A DNA stretch of 64,000 nt from Allomyces macrogynus ATCC 38327 (taxonomy: Eukaryota > Blastocladiomycota > Blastocladiomycetes > Blastocladiales > Blastocladiaceae): assembly GCA_000151295.1 (NCBI GenBank), contig GG745355.1, forward strand, positions 318,191-382,190, in the 5' to 3' direction. The notes beneath the pieces are model-generated. The model saw only the letters and a list, made by a program, of their open reading frames with translations. It was not told where the DNA came from and did not search any database. Shown one piece after another: positions 45,296 through 57,456 of this stretch. Position 1 is the stretch's first letter; each line of letters opens with the position of its first letter. Made by a program: the position numbers and the translations under genes.

Positions 45296-46861
45296 TTTCG
45301 TGACGTGTAGGGTCGTCGAAAGACGGGGGCGAACAGGAGTCGACAGGGGTTGTGCGATCAGAGTATTGCTGCCAACCGGGGGGCGGAGCAGAAGGTCGAA
45401 AAGGGCGCGGCAGTCGGGGCGCAGCGACTTGCTAGAGGCGGCACGGCGCCGTTGCGGGCATGGCGACCAAGTTGGGCGCGGCAGAATCGGGAGTAAAGGC
45501 ACGGCAAAGTGACCGAAGTCGAAAGCAGCCTGATCAAGGCAACGACCAAAAAAGAGCACCAGATTGAATGCATTTCGTCCACATGTGATCCTGCCCTAAG
45601 TACTTCTCTTTGCGAACTTCATTGCGAGCTGATTACTTTGCACCACCAATCCAACGCGCCGAGCACACCGTCCATCGGCAATGAAAGCTGCAAGAAGTTC
45701 TGGTGCCCCCGCTGGTAGCGGCGACAACAAATTGCTACGCTCCATCGACTCATTTTGTTGCGACTGCGGCGAGCCTGATCCACGTCTACCGCTGCTCGAC
45801 GTCATAAATGGAGACAGCAATACGATATGGATGCTGTTCGGCACGCTGTGGATATTTTCACAACAGGACCGTGAAAGGAGGGCATCACACGAAACTCGCG
45901 TGCACTGGGGGACGATGCTCGCGAGACAGGCTTGATGCAGGGAAAGGATGGGGCACGCCAGCCCCAGCTTGCCGCCCAAGAACCGAGCGCGTGCATCTCG
46001 TCCCTCTCGCACTTTTCGGCATCTGCTCACCCCCCCCCCCCCCCCTCCCCCCCCCGCGCACAGCCCACGTCATGCTCGCCACGGCACGGGACTTCATCGT
46101 CCCATCCTCACGTCATGGAGGGAAAGTGGGATTGGAAGTTCGAGGAATGTGCAATGTTGCAAAGGGGTTCTCGGTGGTTGAGTTAGAAAATGCTGAGTGG
46201 GTTTGGGACACCCTGGCGCGCGTGTTTGGGTTGGTCAAGTACGCGTTGGGGCCGCGGCAAGGGGGTGCGCCGTTGTTTTGTTCTTTGAGTGCCGAAATCC
46301 TTGCCTCCCACCGACTCTCCTCGACGTTGCCTCAGAATCCGTTCCCCACGTCCAACAACGATTAGGAGGCACCAACACAAGCGTTTGATGTGGCCTGGAG
46401 CTTCAGGGAACTTCCCGGAACCTAACGCCGCGATACCGCGCAACAGCGATCACGCCGAGCCGTGCCCAGCCTTGCCCGAGCCGTGCCCCACGCCAGGGCC
46501 ACCACCGTGCCGCCGATCCACGCGCAAGCCGGACCCGACTCCCAACTGTGTTGGCACCGTCGTCCGGCCAATCGTGCCCCACCCCACCTGGCATGCTTGT
46601 GCTTGCCGCCATGTTTCGATCGCGCCAGTTCACGGCCGCGCGCCGGGCAGCGTGCCGGTCGCGACCATAAAAGCACGGGCGCCCCCACCACCAAGTATTA
46701 TTGGTCCGTCCATCCATTTCGGTCGCGATTCTTGGCCCAACGACAACAGCAGCGACGAGCTGCGCGCGTGCACCAACGGCAACCAACGTCGCCACGTCCA
46801 ACACCAGCTCCAACGCATCGACACCCGACCTCGCGATCCGCACCCATCTCGTCCCGCCGCC
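45296..46861. other. Divergent intergenic region
   Basis: About 1.57 kb between two start codons pointing apart. No gene is supported. It contains a C16-T-C9 run at 46030-46055. Both promoters must lie here. Confidence 0.4.
46030..46055. repeat. Interrupted poly-C run (C16 T C9)
   Basis: Near-homopolymer of 26 bases about 800 bp upstream of the desaturase gene. No function is implied by the sequence. Confidence 0.95.
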
Positions 46862-48501
46862 ATGTTGATCAAGGGCAAATACCTCATCAACTGGCCGCAG
46901 GCCACGTTCCTGATCACGACGCCATTGATCGCGTTGTGGGGCCTGTTCAACGTGCCGCTGCAGTCCAAGACGCTCACGTGGGCCATCATTTACTACTTCA
47001 TTACGGGCCTTGGCATCACCGCGGGCTACCACCGCCTGTGGGCGCACAAGTCGTACTCGGCCGCATTGCCGTACCAGATCTGGATGGCGCTCGCGGGCGT
47101 CGGCGCCGCCGAGGGGTCGATTCGCTGGTGGTGCGTGTCTCTCTCCCGACGTTTCTTGCTCGCGCGCGTGCGCGGTGTGGTTGTGCGCGCCGTCGGTTGG
47201 GATCGAACCGGAACCCTGCTAGCTCTTACGGGACTTTGGGGATGCGGGGCGTGCCGTGGCGGATGCTCGGCCCCATGCTGCCCAGGCAGTTACTGCCTTC
47301 GGCAGGGTGATCCGCGACCCCACGAGCCTTGCGCCCCAAAAGCGGTCCTCCGGAAAAACCGAAAGGCAATCCGACCGATGCTGCTCGCGCGCGCCTGCAT
47401 CGTCGACATTTCCATCGTTAATTTGATCACCATCGCTGACCAATTTACGTTCCTATTCGCTCACCACCAACAGGTCTCGCGGCCACCGCGCGCACCACCG
47501 GTTCACCGACACGGAGCGCGATCCCTACAACGCGCACAAGGGCTTCTTCTGGGCGCACATGGGGTGGATGCTCGTCAAGGAGCCGAACCAGAACGCGATT
47601 CTCGGCAAGGTGGAAATGTCGGACCTCGACAACGACCCGATCGTGCGGTGGCAGCACAAGTACTATGTTCCGCTGCTCTTGACCATGGCGTTCGTTTTCC
47701 CAACGGTCGTCGCCGGGCTCGGGTGGGGCGACTGGGTCGGCGGGTTCTTCTTTGCCGGTGTTGCGCGGCTCGTGTTCGTGCACCACGCCACGTTCTGCGT
47801 CAACTCGCTCGCGCACTACATCGGCGAGCAGACCTACGACGACGTGCGCACGCCGCGCGACCATTTGCTCACGGCGCTCGTCACCATGGGTGAGGGCATG
47901 CACAACTACCACCACGAGGTACGCGTTCGATTCGCTCTTGACGCTGCGGACTCAATTTCGGTGATCACTTTGGCTCACTCGCATCTCTGTCCACCACCAC
48001 TAGTTCCCGAACGACTACAGGAACGCGATCCGCTGGTACCAGTACGACCCGACCAAGTGGCTGATTCGCGCGGTGAGCTACGTTGGCCTGACGTTCGACC
48101 TGAAGCGTTTCCCCGAGAACGAGGTGCAAAAGGGCAAGCTCATGATGCGCGAGAAGAAGCTCAACGCATGGCGCGCCAAGCTCGACTGGGGCACGCCCGT
48201 CGAGCAGCTGCCCGAGTGGGACGCCGACCGGTTTACCGAGGAACTCAAGCTCAACCCCTTCATGATGGTCATTGACGGCGTCGCCTACGACGTGTCGCTC
48301 TTCATTCACGACCACCCAGGCGGCGTCGCCTGGATCAAGCTCTACCTCGGCAAGGACGCGTCGGCCGCGTTCAACGGCGGTGTCTATAAGCACGCCAACG
48401 CCGCGCGCAACTTGATGTCGCAGATGCGCGTCGCGCGCGTGCCCGTGGTCCCGCCCAAGGCTAAGGCGGCGCCGGCCGCCGTCGGACTCAAGGAGGAGTA
48501 G
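46862..48501 (+). CDS. OLE1: Acyl-CoA delta-9 desaturase with C-terminal cytochrome b5 domain
   Basis: Three exons, 46862-47130, 47474-47918, 48004-48501; introns of 343 and 85 bp; 403 residues. All three di-iron histidine boxes are present: HRLWAH (57-62), HRAHH (94-98, completed by the first splice) and HNYHHE (233-238, at the second splice). Hydrophobic pairs before and between them fit the four-helix ER topology. The C-terminal third is a fused cytochrome b5 domain with the heme motif HPGG (342-345) and a second histidine in YKHANAARN. The enzyme introduces the delta-9 double bond into stearoyl- and palmitoyl-CoA; the fused domain supplies electrons, as in yeast Ole1. It is shorter than yeast Ole1 mainly at the N terminus. 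The first intron is the longest in the window. Confidence 0.95.
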
Positions 48502-49861
48502 ACGGGCGTGTCAGGCTGGATGGAGTGAGCGGTGGTGGGTCGACCGCGTCGACCAGCGCGCTGGTGCGGCTTGTAATTAGTACCTGTTCATTTGGGGGGG
48601 TTTTCCGGTTCGTGATCAAAAACAAAGAATTTCATTGGGTCCAACTCGGTTGTTTTGATTCAACGCTCAGACCGCATTCACGACCAGCGTCTGAGCAGCG
48701 TCGACAAGAGCAACGTCAATCGTGGTAGTGCAGAAACCTGTTGATGCGACACATTTAATGCAACGTCAGCCATTATTTCTCTAGCTAGCTGGCCGGCCAC
48801 GCGCGCAGCAAATACGGGCACAAATGTGAGACGCGCGACCATCGACATGCACCGTCAGCGTTGCTGACGTCAAGCCGATCCTATTCGCCAAAAGTCAATG
48901 AGAACCCGGGCCCTCACATTTGCACCATTCCAGTATCCGCGAGGTTTGACCAACTGAGCGCGAGCGTCATGCACAGGCCGGACAGCCAGTATCAAGCAGC
49001 ACTTTCTGAACCCGATCGTTGCACCTCTCAATCCCGCCATGGCGTCGTGCGCGCTAGAAGTGATTTGAAGAATTTTCGACATTGCGAATGAAACTGGCTC
49101 ATCCTCTGCAGAGCTCGCGGTAACTTCTTGATTCTTTGCCAACCAGTTGGCGAGCCAAATTTATGGACAAAATCCTGTACACTATGGCCAAAATCTCGAA
49201 CTCTATGGTCAAGTCTAAGCCAAAATCTCGTACACTGTGGCCAAGTCTCTGAAATCGGTTGCTGCATTTGGTCAATCCGTGGTGTGGGAAGTCAATAAAC
49301 CGGCGCGCCTGCTTCTCTACCACAGCCCCATCATGTGGAGTGCGCTGCCGCCCTTTTGCTCTGTCGCGGTGAGAAATATCGAAAAGCTGAAGCAAAAGAG
49401 GGTCGGTCGGTTAACTGGACCGTCCTCGCACGTCGTTCATTTTGCTCAACTGTGCTTCGGGCAAAGCACCTCTTCACAGTTTTGGTCTTTCGAGATGGCA
49501 AGCCTCGCTGACACACTGCAACAGCAAGCATGCTCAAGCCTGCTCGTGGACTGGTTGTGCCATTGCTTTGGCCATTGTCCTCGAAACCCGTCCTCGTTTG
49601 TATAAAAGATCTCAGCTTGTTTCAGTGGCCAGTACAAATCAGCGTACTCGCCCACTCAGGTCTTTCAACGGCGCTGTTGGAAAATTAAAATGCAAAAAGA
49701 TGGGAGGTAGGGGGCTCCAACCGAATGAAGCAATCAAACGCATTCCGACCTCCATTACCAATTGTTTATGCAGCTGTCAGGTGTGATGAGCACGAACAAC
49801 GAAATCAAGACATATCCGACAAAGCTCCATTTTCGCCAGACCCACGCAGGTTCGACCAAAT
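48502..49861. other. Intergenic region with a short degenerate tandem repeat
   Basis: About 1.36 kb between the desaturase and the LRR cluster. No gene is supported; the only structure noted is the tandem repeat at 49168-49251. Confidence 0.4.
49168..49251. repeat. Three-unit degenerate tandem repeat
   Basis: Units of about 22-32 bp with core AAAATCTCGTACACTRTGG, some extended by CCAAGTCT. Third and first units share GTACACT; the middle unit reads GAACTCT. Confidence 0.6.
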
Positions 49862-51479
49862 TTAGTAGTCAGATTGCACGGTGGTTCGCAAAGCGCCATA
49901 AACGTCTTCCGACACAAACGTTCTGCTCATGTCAACTTCGAGCAGATTGGCCGTCGTAGACCAGTCGTGCAGCGCCATGCCGACCTGATCGCCAATACAG
50001 GACATTCTCAGAGAGAGTCGCCCGAGCGATAGCGGCAATTGGGCAATCCACCCGATCTTGGTATCGTACACCGGATTCGCGCTCAGATCAAGGACCGCCA
50101 GTCGATGCGGCAAGCCATAGGTCCATCCGTGAGTTTGTTCCAGTGGAGCTCGAGTTTGCGCAACGTCGATGGCCAAATGAATCCTTGAGGCGCGGCGGCA
50201 GATGCAAGGCCAAGAGGACCACCGTGCGCGTGTTGGAACCGATCGGCCAGGATTCGAGGGTCAGATGAGTGACCGTGGCAGGGATTCCTGGGACAATTTC
50301 AATCAGGGCACCGGGTTTGCATCCATGACGGCATCCCACACTGGCAACTTGACGTACAGGCTCCGCGTCGCGAGCGGGATGTGCGCAACAAAACGGTGAA
50401 AGCTTGTTGCCAAAACGGACTCATTCCAGGGCCGGTCCATCTACCAGGAGAACGTTTCGACGGTCGTTGGGAACCCAGCCGCAAGATGAGCCAAAATAGC
50501 CAAATTCTCGGGCTGCTCCGTCGCCATATGATAAAACGACAACGCCAGAGTCTGCATTGACTCCCGCGGCAGGAAAGCAAACGTGAGCGGGACCCACGCT
50601 GAAAAGTTGCCGCAACCATGAATTGTCAGGATCGTCAGACAGGGCAATCGGGCAATCAGCCGAGCAAGAGCGACCATTACAGTTTCGGCCGCTCGAAAAG
50701 TCTCAAGTCTCAGGGTCCACACGCCGCACAGAGATTGGAACGTGGTCGAGAAGCGCAGCGAGAGATTCCTCGTGAGAGCGAGTGCGCACAGTTTGAACAA
50801 TCGAGATGGCTTGAAGTGTACGAGGGAGACGGGAAAATGCGTCATTTGCAATGCCAATGTCCGGGAGAACCACATCGTTTGACAGAAAGAGGTGAACGAG
50901 CGATGGCGGCACAATCAGAGTGAACCACGGAACTTTGCCATGCAATCCCAACTGCCAGCAGTGCGGCGGAACAACTGGGGCCATGACAGGCGCGTTGTTG
51001 GCACTGTCCTCAATGCCACCGAATCCAGCGCAGAAGTAGGAAACATGCCAAAGGGGCACAGGAAGCAACGACCAAAAATGAGAAACCTCCACCAATTCCT
51101 TGTTGGTCGACGGATGCAGTAACGCGCCGTTGCTGTCACGCAAACCCACCACCAAGTACCACCGACAAGTGTCGTTGTCTGCACAAATAAACGTCTTGAC
51201 GTGGAACGAGTTCAACTTGACGAGCACATGCTCCTTGTTTGACCACTGTGTCACGTTGCAACTGGCAGAAATTTTGGCATTTGTCGTCCGAATGGCAGCG
51301 CGCAGGAACGGTGCGTAAAAGATGGGAGCAGCAAGGGCGAGGTGCAAGATTGCCTTGTCATCAGCGAGTCGTAAGCATGTGGCCAATGTGTGGGCCAGGT
51401 GGTCGAGAACGGCGCTGGGCAGACATTCAAGTGACGGTGCTGGGTCATTTCGTGAATGCGCATGCAGTACAGTGCTCAT
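49862..51479 (-). pseudogene. F-box/LRR-like pseudogene (member B)
   Basis: The first 258 codons are open from the ATG at 51477-51479: MSTVLHAHSRNDPAPSLECL, LPSAVLDHLAHTL (F-box-like), LALAAPIFYAPFLRAAIR, CRWYLVVGLRDSNGALLHPS and FWSLLPVPLWHVSYF, as in the intact gene at 55681-57456. The frame then breaks after DHVPISVRRVDPET with a TGA. It resumes one frame over (ETFRAAETVMVALARLIARL, CLTILTIHGCGNFSAW, PTTVETFSW) and breaks again; later repeats lie in two further frames (YDTKIGWIAQLPLSLGRLSL, IGDQVGMALHDW). There are no splice signals at the breaks. The 5' half is well preserved and could still make a truncated F-box-like protein. Confidence 0.65.
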
Positions 51480-52869
51480 AGTTGAGAGGGAAATGCAAGG
51501 AGCTGTCGATACTATTGATGCGGTGCTGGGTAGAAGTGCAGGATGTTGGAGTTACTTGTCTGTCGAGGCGGAGTGGCAATTTGGAAGGCTGTCACGCAAC
51601 TGCCCGATGTGATGCGATGGTTGAACTGGAACGAATGGCCCAAGGCCTTGCCATTCATGACCTTCCATCGCCTCTCCGCCTGTTGTGTTCCGCCGCGACG
51701 TGACAAATCGACACTACGTTCATCCACAGCTGCCTCGCCCTCCAGGCCAGGCATCGGTCACAGTTTTCTGCCACCAACGTTATCCACCAGGTCCGCCGCG
51801 CAGTGCTGATCGACCAAACATCAAAGGTTGTCGAACGTCAGTGTCGCCGATGTAACAGCCGACGGACGAGCTAGACCCCGAATGACGAGCACCCTCGATG
51901 GCCATGGGCCTGAATCAATGTGAAAAACTGCTTCTTGGTCATGGGCTATTCTTCGTTGATGCAAGCGGTTGGCTTTGGATGCAAAATATACTTGTCCGCG
52001 GCCAAGTGCGAAACAAAGGTGCCAGATACGCTCTGCGTTTTGGCGTGCTAGCGCTGGCGATGGACCAACTCGCTCATCCATTGCCATTTGTCGCTGCTCA
52101 TGAATGGCCCCAAGCAAAGCTCGTGGCTGTCGCACGCGCTGCTCAGCTTGGTTATGATCTGCGAACTGTGGATGGTGTTCATGCTGCCGTCCATTTTGCC
52201 CGTGGGCCTCTTCACGGCGTGGTGGGTGCTGCTTGGCATGCTGTCGAGTAAGGCCGTGCTTGTGGTCACGCTTTGAGTCTGTTTGCTCCATGGACGATTT
52301 CAAGTGAGGGCAAGACCCAAGTCTAGATTGAAATAGATACCGAGTGTTTCCACCATTCGTTTATGAGGCTGACTTCATGCTTGACGCATCAGCAAAGCGC
52401 ATGAACAGATGCATCATTTTCGTCTTATGGACGCGAGTGGTGGGTGCTGATGGCAACTCTGTATTTATCCGTGTAACACGCAAATCGCCCCTTGATATGG
52501 TTCTGCTCACCTTTGCTGCGTACTTTCAGTCGGCGTGGTTGCAAATCGAGCTGCCATACTGAATCTGGTGACGGGATTCCTGCAAGAGGCGAGACGAGCC
52601 TGAAGCGTGCCATTGTCGTCAATAACGCCGTGTGCCGAGCGGTTTGCGCGCAGGAGCTGGAGCGGCCACACCGCCACGATTCGGGCACCGACGAGAACGT
52701 CGCGCAAAGTAGGAATTCCGGCCAAGAGTCTTTACCCTCTGTTTGACTCTCTATCCCCATCGGCGTGCTCTGAAGCATCCTGCAAGGGCCCATTCTGGCG
52801 CAGCGTAAGCTCCAATCCTAAAAGCAAAATCGACAGAATTACATTATTGCCAACATCGAGAAGGGCCAA
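51480..52869. other. Intergenic region with a short hydrophobic open frame
   Basis: About 1.39 kb. The only notable item is a plus-strand frame ending at 52276 whose last part is strongly hydrophobic (SLVMICELWMVFMLPSILPV, then a second stretch). It is short and has no start context or splice partner, so it is not called as a gene. Confidence 0.35.
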
Positions 52870-55079
52870 TCACGAGCACATGACAAGCTGCACGGTGGTC
52901 TGCAAGACGGCAACAACGTCTTTCGACACATCCGTAGCGGTCAGATCAATTGCGTGCAGCTGAGCTATCTTGGAAAACTCGTACAGAGCCATGCCAACAC
53001 GATCGCCCACAGTATTCTCGTAGAGAGAGAGTCGCTTGAGCGACAAGAGCAGCTGGTGGATCCACTCGGTCTGGTTGTCTTCCAGCATATTCTCGCTCAA
53101 ATCAAAGTATACCAGCTCGTGGGGTAAGCAAGTGGGCCCATATGTCAGCCTGTTTCCGTGGAGATCAAAATGGTTTAAAGTTGATGGCAGCGTGAAACGG
53201 TCGAAATGGCCGTTTTGTAGAAAGCAATCTGGGAGCGACAATGATTCAATTCCCGGCGGTAGATTCTGGGCCAGAGGGCTACCGCATGCTCGCCGAGACC
53301 CCTCGATGCACCCATGGCAGCGTCCCAAACGGGCATCTTCATGTGCAGTGTGCTCGTTGCAAGTGGGATGTGAGCGACAAAAGAGTGCAGGCTCGCCGCC
53401 ATAAAGGGATCATTCCACAGCCGGTCCACCTCACAGGAAAACGTTTCGACGGTCGTTGGGAACCCAGCGGCAAGACGGTCCAAAGCAGCCAAGTCCTCTG
53501 GCCGCTCTGACGCAAAAAGAAAGAAAGTCAGTCTCTGGTCCTGCATCCCGTTCCGTGGCAGAGCAGCAAGTGTGAGCGGATTCCACTCTGATAGAAACTT
53601 GCAACCTTCAAGCGTCAGGCCTGTGAGGGAGGGCGATCGGGCGATAAGACGGGCCAGAGCTGTCATGACGGTTGTCACCGGCCAAGAAGTCTCAAATGTC
53701 AGGTCCATACGGTGCGCAGCAATACGGTCGTGGTCGAGAAGCATGACGAGTGAATCTTCGTCAGATCGAGTGCGCACAGTTTGATTGATCGACATGGTGC
53801 GAAGTGCACGAGGAAAACGGGCAATTACTTGGCTTGCACCGTCGCAGCATGGGAGCACTGCATCGCCCCAAAGCCGGAGTTGACCGAGCGAAGGAGGTAG
53901 GTCCAGCGTTTGCCATGGAATCCGACCGCGCAGTCCCAACTTATGGCAATATGGCGGAATCGTGGTGGACAGATTATTGTCGCCGTTCTCAACGCCACTA
54001 AAGTGAACACAGAAGCGGGAAACTTGACCATGTTCTCGGGTTGCCCCGTCGCATCAGGATAAAGCGACAGACTCGGGTCCTGCATACCGTTGCGCGGCAG
54101 TTAAGCAAACTTGAGCGGATCCTACTCTGAGAAGAAGTCGCAGCCATGAAGGTCCAGTCTTGTCAAAGAGGGCGATCAGGCAATGAGTCGACCAAGTACC
54201 GCAACAAGAAGTGGCAGACTGAGGCAGCACATGATTTTTATGCGCTGCACGGCAATAGGAGCATGATCGAGATGCATGGCGAGAGCCATTCCGCCAGAGG
54301 AACTGGCCAGGAAGGGTCTTTCGAGATGGCACAGAGTGCACGAGGGAGTCGAGCATACACGTTGCGCGCAATGGAAATCTCTGGTGCCACCACATTGCTC
54401 ATTTCGGGCTCGATGAGCGATGGTGGAAGGTTCAGGGGCTGCCACGGAACACGGCCGCGCAATCGCAAGTACTGGCAAGGTGGTGAAATGATTGACGCCG
54501 TGTCTCCGAATTGAGCACAGAAGCGGGTAACTTGGTGCGACGGACAGGAATCAACGACCAATGGGACGGGGCCAGAACTGATCCCAAATCATCAAGCCGG
54601 TTGAGGCTGAAATCACCATGCGACGGCTGCAGCAATGTGCGGTTGCTGTCGCGCAGTCCCACAACGAAGAACCACTTGCTCGTATTATTGACTGCATGCA
54701 CGAGCGTCTTGACGTTCAGTGAGGTCAGCTTGACAAGTGTGTGATCCTGGTTTGCCCAATGTGGCACGTTACTGTCGAAACATAATGCAGTTGCCGTGCG
54801 AATGGCAGCACGCAAGCAAGGTGCGCCAAGGACTGGTGCAGCGAGGGCAAGACGAAGGACTTCTTTGTCATCGTCGAGCTGCAGGTTCACGGCCGTCAGG
54901 AAGCGCGTCACGAGATCGAGAACAGTCCTGGGCAGGCCAAGTGTCGGAGCTGGACAGGTTGGTCGTGGGTGCTCGGTCAATGTTTTGCTCATGAATGTGG
55001 GGAGTAGGCACAGTAATGGGTGAGACTGTCGGCGGTGGACAGAAACTATTGTATTGCGAGCCAGCGTCGTTGCTGCCAA
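52870..55079 (-). pseudogene. Chimeric F-box/LRR-like pseudogene (members C1 and C2 fused)
   Basis: From 55079 down to about 54020 the region matches the N-terminal half of the LRR family: LGLPRTVLDLVTRFL, LALAAPVLGAPCLRAAIR, KWFFVVGLRDSNRTLLQPS, RGRVPWQPLNLPPSLIEPEM, LPRNGMQDPSLSL, ATGQPENM. It then jumps back. Sequence after GQPENM resumes at a point that belongs about 170 codons earlier (VKFPAS..., then LGLRGRIPWQTLDLPPSLGQ), followed by a second, better preserved run down to 52870: SLTGLTLEGCKFLSEWNPLT, PTTVETFSCEVDRLW, NHFDLHGNRLTYGP and KRLSLYENTVGDRVGMALYE. Several frameshifts break both halves. The structure is that expected from a deletion or unequal exchange between two tandem copies. 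Confidence 0.65.
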
Positions 55080-55680
55080 GTGTCAATGTGGAAGCAAGCA
55101 ACAAAGTGCGGACGTGCCAATGTTGCGCGTTTTGCTCGTGCCACAATCCTGGAACGAAAGCGCCTTTGGGGGCGAGCGCTGCATCTGAGTGCCGCTTGCG
55201 ATCGAAGTCGAAGAGCACGTCCATTCTCCGCGAATGGTCGGCCGCAACGAAGGTCAGAATTCGTTTCGCGGACAGACAATCCATGTCACCCGCCAACGCT
55301 CTTGAGCGGATCTGAACACGTTTGATGCAGCTGGTTCATTTTGTGGATGTCAGTGCTCTTGCTGGATGTCATCTCTCAGGTTGGATGTTCAGTTGGCGCG
55401 CGACAATGGGTGTCTGAACGGGTTGGAGAGCATGATTGGAAGCACTACGAGGCTGCAAAGTCGCGCCGCGAGCCGCCGCGGGGGATATGGTTCCTTCGCG
55501 TCGAGCGATTCCATCCAGTGTTCCCAAACGGGGTCGAGTAGGAGGGGCTACGTCGCGGGTGGGGGAAGACAGAGGGCCCAGTTACTCGCTCATGTTGGCA
55601 TCAGTTGCAGGCTGGCTCCGATGGTATGGCCCATGGGAGAATGACAAACTTTCATTTTCGCCACGCCCGAGCGCTAGAAA

Positions 55681-57456
55681 TCAAAAGGCAACACTACGAT
55701 TCATGGTCGTGGGCAACGCAGTGATCAGACCATACGACATGGCCGTATCGTTTACTTCGACTTGGATCAGCTTGGCCTTCTCACATAAGTCGTGCAGCGC
55801 AATACCAACCTGGTCGCCAATATCCGTTCCGTTCAGAGAGAGCCGTTCAAGCGATACAGGGAGCCGACAAATCCACGCAGGCCCATCGTCAACAATCCGA
55901 GTGGCGCTCAGATCGAGCTCTTGCAGCTGGCCGGGCAAGCAATGGGGTGCAACCGTGAGTTCATTGCCTCGAAGGTTGAGGCGGCGCAGACTGGATGGCC
56001 ATGCAAAGAGTTCCAAATCGACGTCTTTCAAATGGCAATCTTCGAGTGACAACGACACGATCCGCGGCGGCAAATGTTGGGCGAGCATGGCCACCACAGG
56101 CGCACTGAGACCAATCGGCCAAAAGTCGAGCGACAGGTACGCAACCGTGGAAGGGATTCGGGGGACAAGTTCAACCAGCGCAGCGAACAAGCCCCTTTCC
56201 GAGTCAACGCTCGGGTCGCACTCGAGAAAGAGCGACCGGAGCGATGGCGCGAGAGGGAGGGCCGTACCCATGATAGCATCCCAAATGGGCAATTTGACGT
56301 GAAGGCGATGTGTCGCAAGAGGGATCCGAGCGACGAGAGGGCGAAAACTTGTTGCTTTGATTTCACGGTCCCACGACCGCGTCATGGACCAAGAAAACGA
56401 TTCCACGGTCGTTGGGAGCCCAGAAGCAAGCCGTGCCAACGCAGCCAGGTTCTTGCGTCTCCCCGTTGCACCAGAATCGAACGAAAATGTCAAGTCCTGC
56501 ATGCGATCCCGCGGCAGTGAGGCAAACATCTCCAGGTTCCACGTCGACAAGTGATCGCAACCATGAATGACCAGGCTTGTCAGAGCGGGCGATCGTGTGA
56601 TGAGCCGATCAAGGGCCGCCATGACAGTCGCAAGTGGACGACCAGGAAGAAGCGCGAGTTCCACACGTTGCACAGCAACAGGGACTTGGTCAAGCAACTC
56701 GGCAAGAGCAATTTCGTCAGAACGAGTGTTTACCACGGGATGAATCGAGATGGCGCGGAGTCCATGAGGGAGTCGAGCGAACATGTCACGCGCCGTGTCA
56801 AGGTCCGGAAGGACCACATCGCCCCATATTTCGAGATTAACGAGCGACAGTGGCAAGTTCAGAGCGTGCCACGGAACACGGCTGCTCAGGACCAAGCACT
56901 CGCAGTGCGGAGGGATCAGTGGCGCCTGCATCGGCATGCCAACACTCATGCCAACAAACGTTGCGTGGAAACGGGAGATCTTTCGAAACGGGACAGGCAA
57001 CAAGGACCAGTGGGGCGAAGCCTTCGCCGCCCGTTGAAGGAAGTTGGATTCAGGGTCACAGCCATTGACACTGGAGCCTGCATCAGGCGGTTGCAGAAAC
57101 TTGCGGTTGTTGTCGCGCAATGCGAGCACCAAGTACCATTGTTCCGTCTCATCGGCTGCGTACACGAACGTTTTGAGACAGGAGGCAGTCAGGTTGACGA
57201 GCGTGTGCTCCCTGTTGGCCCACCAGACCTTGCTGATACTTGAACGATGAGCAGTCGTCATGCGAATAGCAGCGCGCAGGCATGGCGCATAAAATACAGG
57301 TGCAGCAAGGGCGAGGCGCAAGACTGCCGTGCCATCAACGAGGTGCAAGCTTGTGGTTAGAATGCGCGCCAGGTAGTCGAGGACAATGCTGGGAAGGTGG
57401 TCCAGAGCAAGCGTTGGACCAGTCAGTCGTGGAAACTCGGGCAATGTTTCGCTCAT
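55681..57456 (-). CDS. F-box-like leucine-rich-repeat protein (member D, intact)
   Basis: Single open exon, 591 residues, and the reference for the family in this window. The N terminus has an F-box-like segment (ALDHLPSIVLDYLARILTTS, then VLRLALAAPVFYAPCLRAA). A linker block WYLVLALRDNNRKFLQPPD and HWSLLPVPFRKISRFHATF follows, conserved in all copies. The rest is made of irregular leucine-rich repeats, for example ALTSLVIHGCDHLSTWNLEM, SSLRRLNLRGNELTVAPHCL and LQELDLSATRIVDDGP. F-box/LRR proteins are substrate receptors of SCF ubiquitin ligases, with the LRRs binding the target; that role is inferred from architecture only. The gene has no intron, unlike most genes here, and is less GC-rich at third positions than housekeeping neighbours. 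Its close relatives nearby are broken. Confidence 0.7.
   Translation of the reverse strand: MSETLPEFPRLTGPTLALDHLPSIVLDYLARILTTSLHLVDGTAVLRLALAAPVFYAPCLRAAIRMTTAHRSSISKVWWANREHTLVNLTASCLKTFVYAADETEQWYLVLALRDNNRKFLQPPDAGSSVNGCDPESNFLQRAAKASPHWSLLPVPFRKISRFHATFVGMSVGMPMQAPLIPPHCECLVLSSRVPWHALNLPLSLVNLEIWGDVVLPDLDTARDMFARLPHGLRAISIHPVVNTRSDEIALAELLDQVPVAVQRVELALLPGRPLATVMAALDRLITRSPALTSLVIHGCDHLSTWNLEMFASLPRDRMQDLTFSFDSGATGRRKNLAALARLASGLPTTVESFSWSMTRSWDREIKATSFRPLVARIPLATHRLHVKLPIWDAIMGTALPLAPSLRSLFLECDPSVDSERGLFAALVELVPRIPSTVAYLSLDFWPIGLSAPVVAMLAQHLPPRIVSLSLEDCHLKDVDLELFAWPSSLRRLNLRGNELTVAPHCLPGQLQELDLSATRIVDDGPAWICRLPVSLERLSLNGTDIGDQVGIALHDLCEKAKLIQVEVNDTAMSYGLITALPTTMNRSVAF

Noticed and set aside
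47190..47290. tRNA-like GGATCGAACC inside the first desaturase intron
   Set aside because: The flanking bases do not pair as a T-stem and no cloverleaf forms.
51898..52251. 117-codon plus-strand frame as a gene
   Set aside because: No recognisable domain and no start context; it overlaps a different hydrophobic frame equally open.
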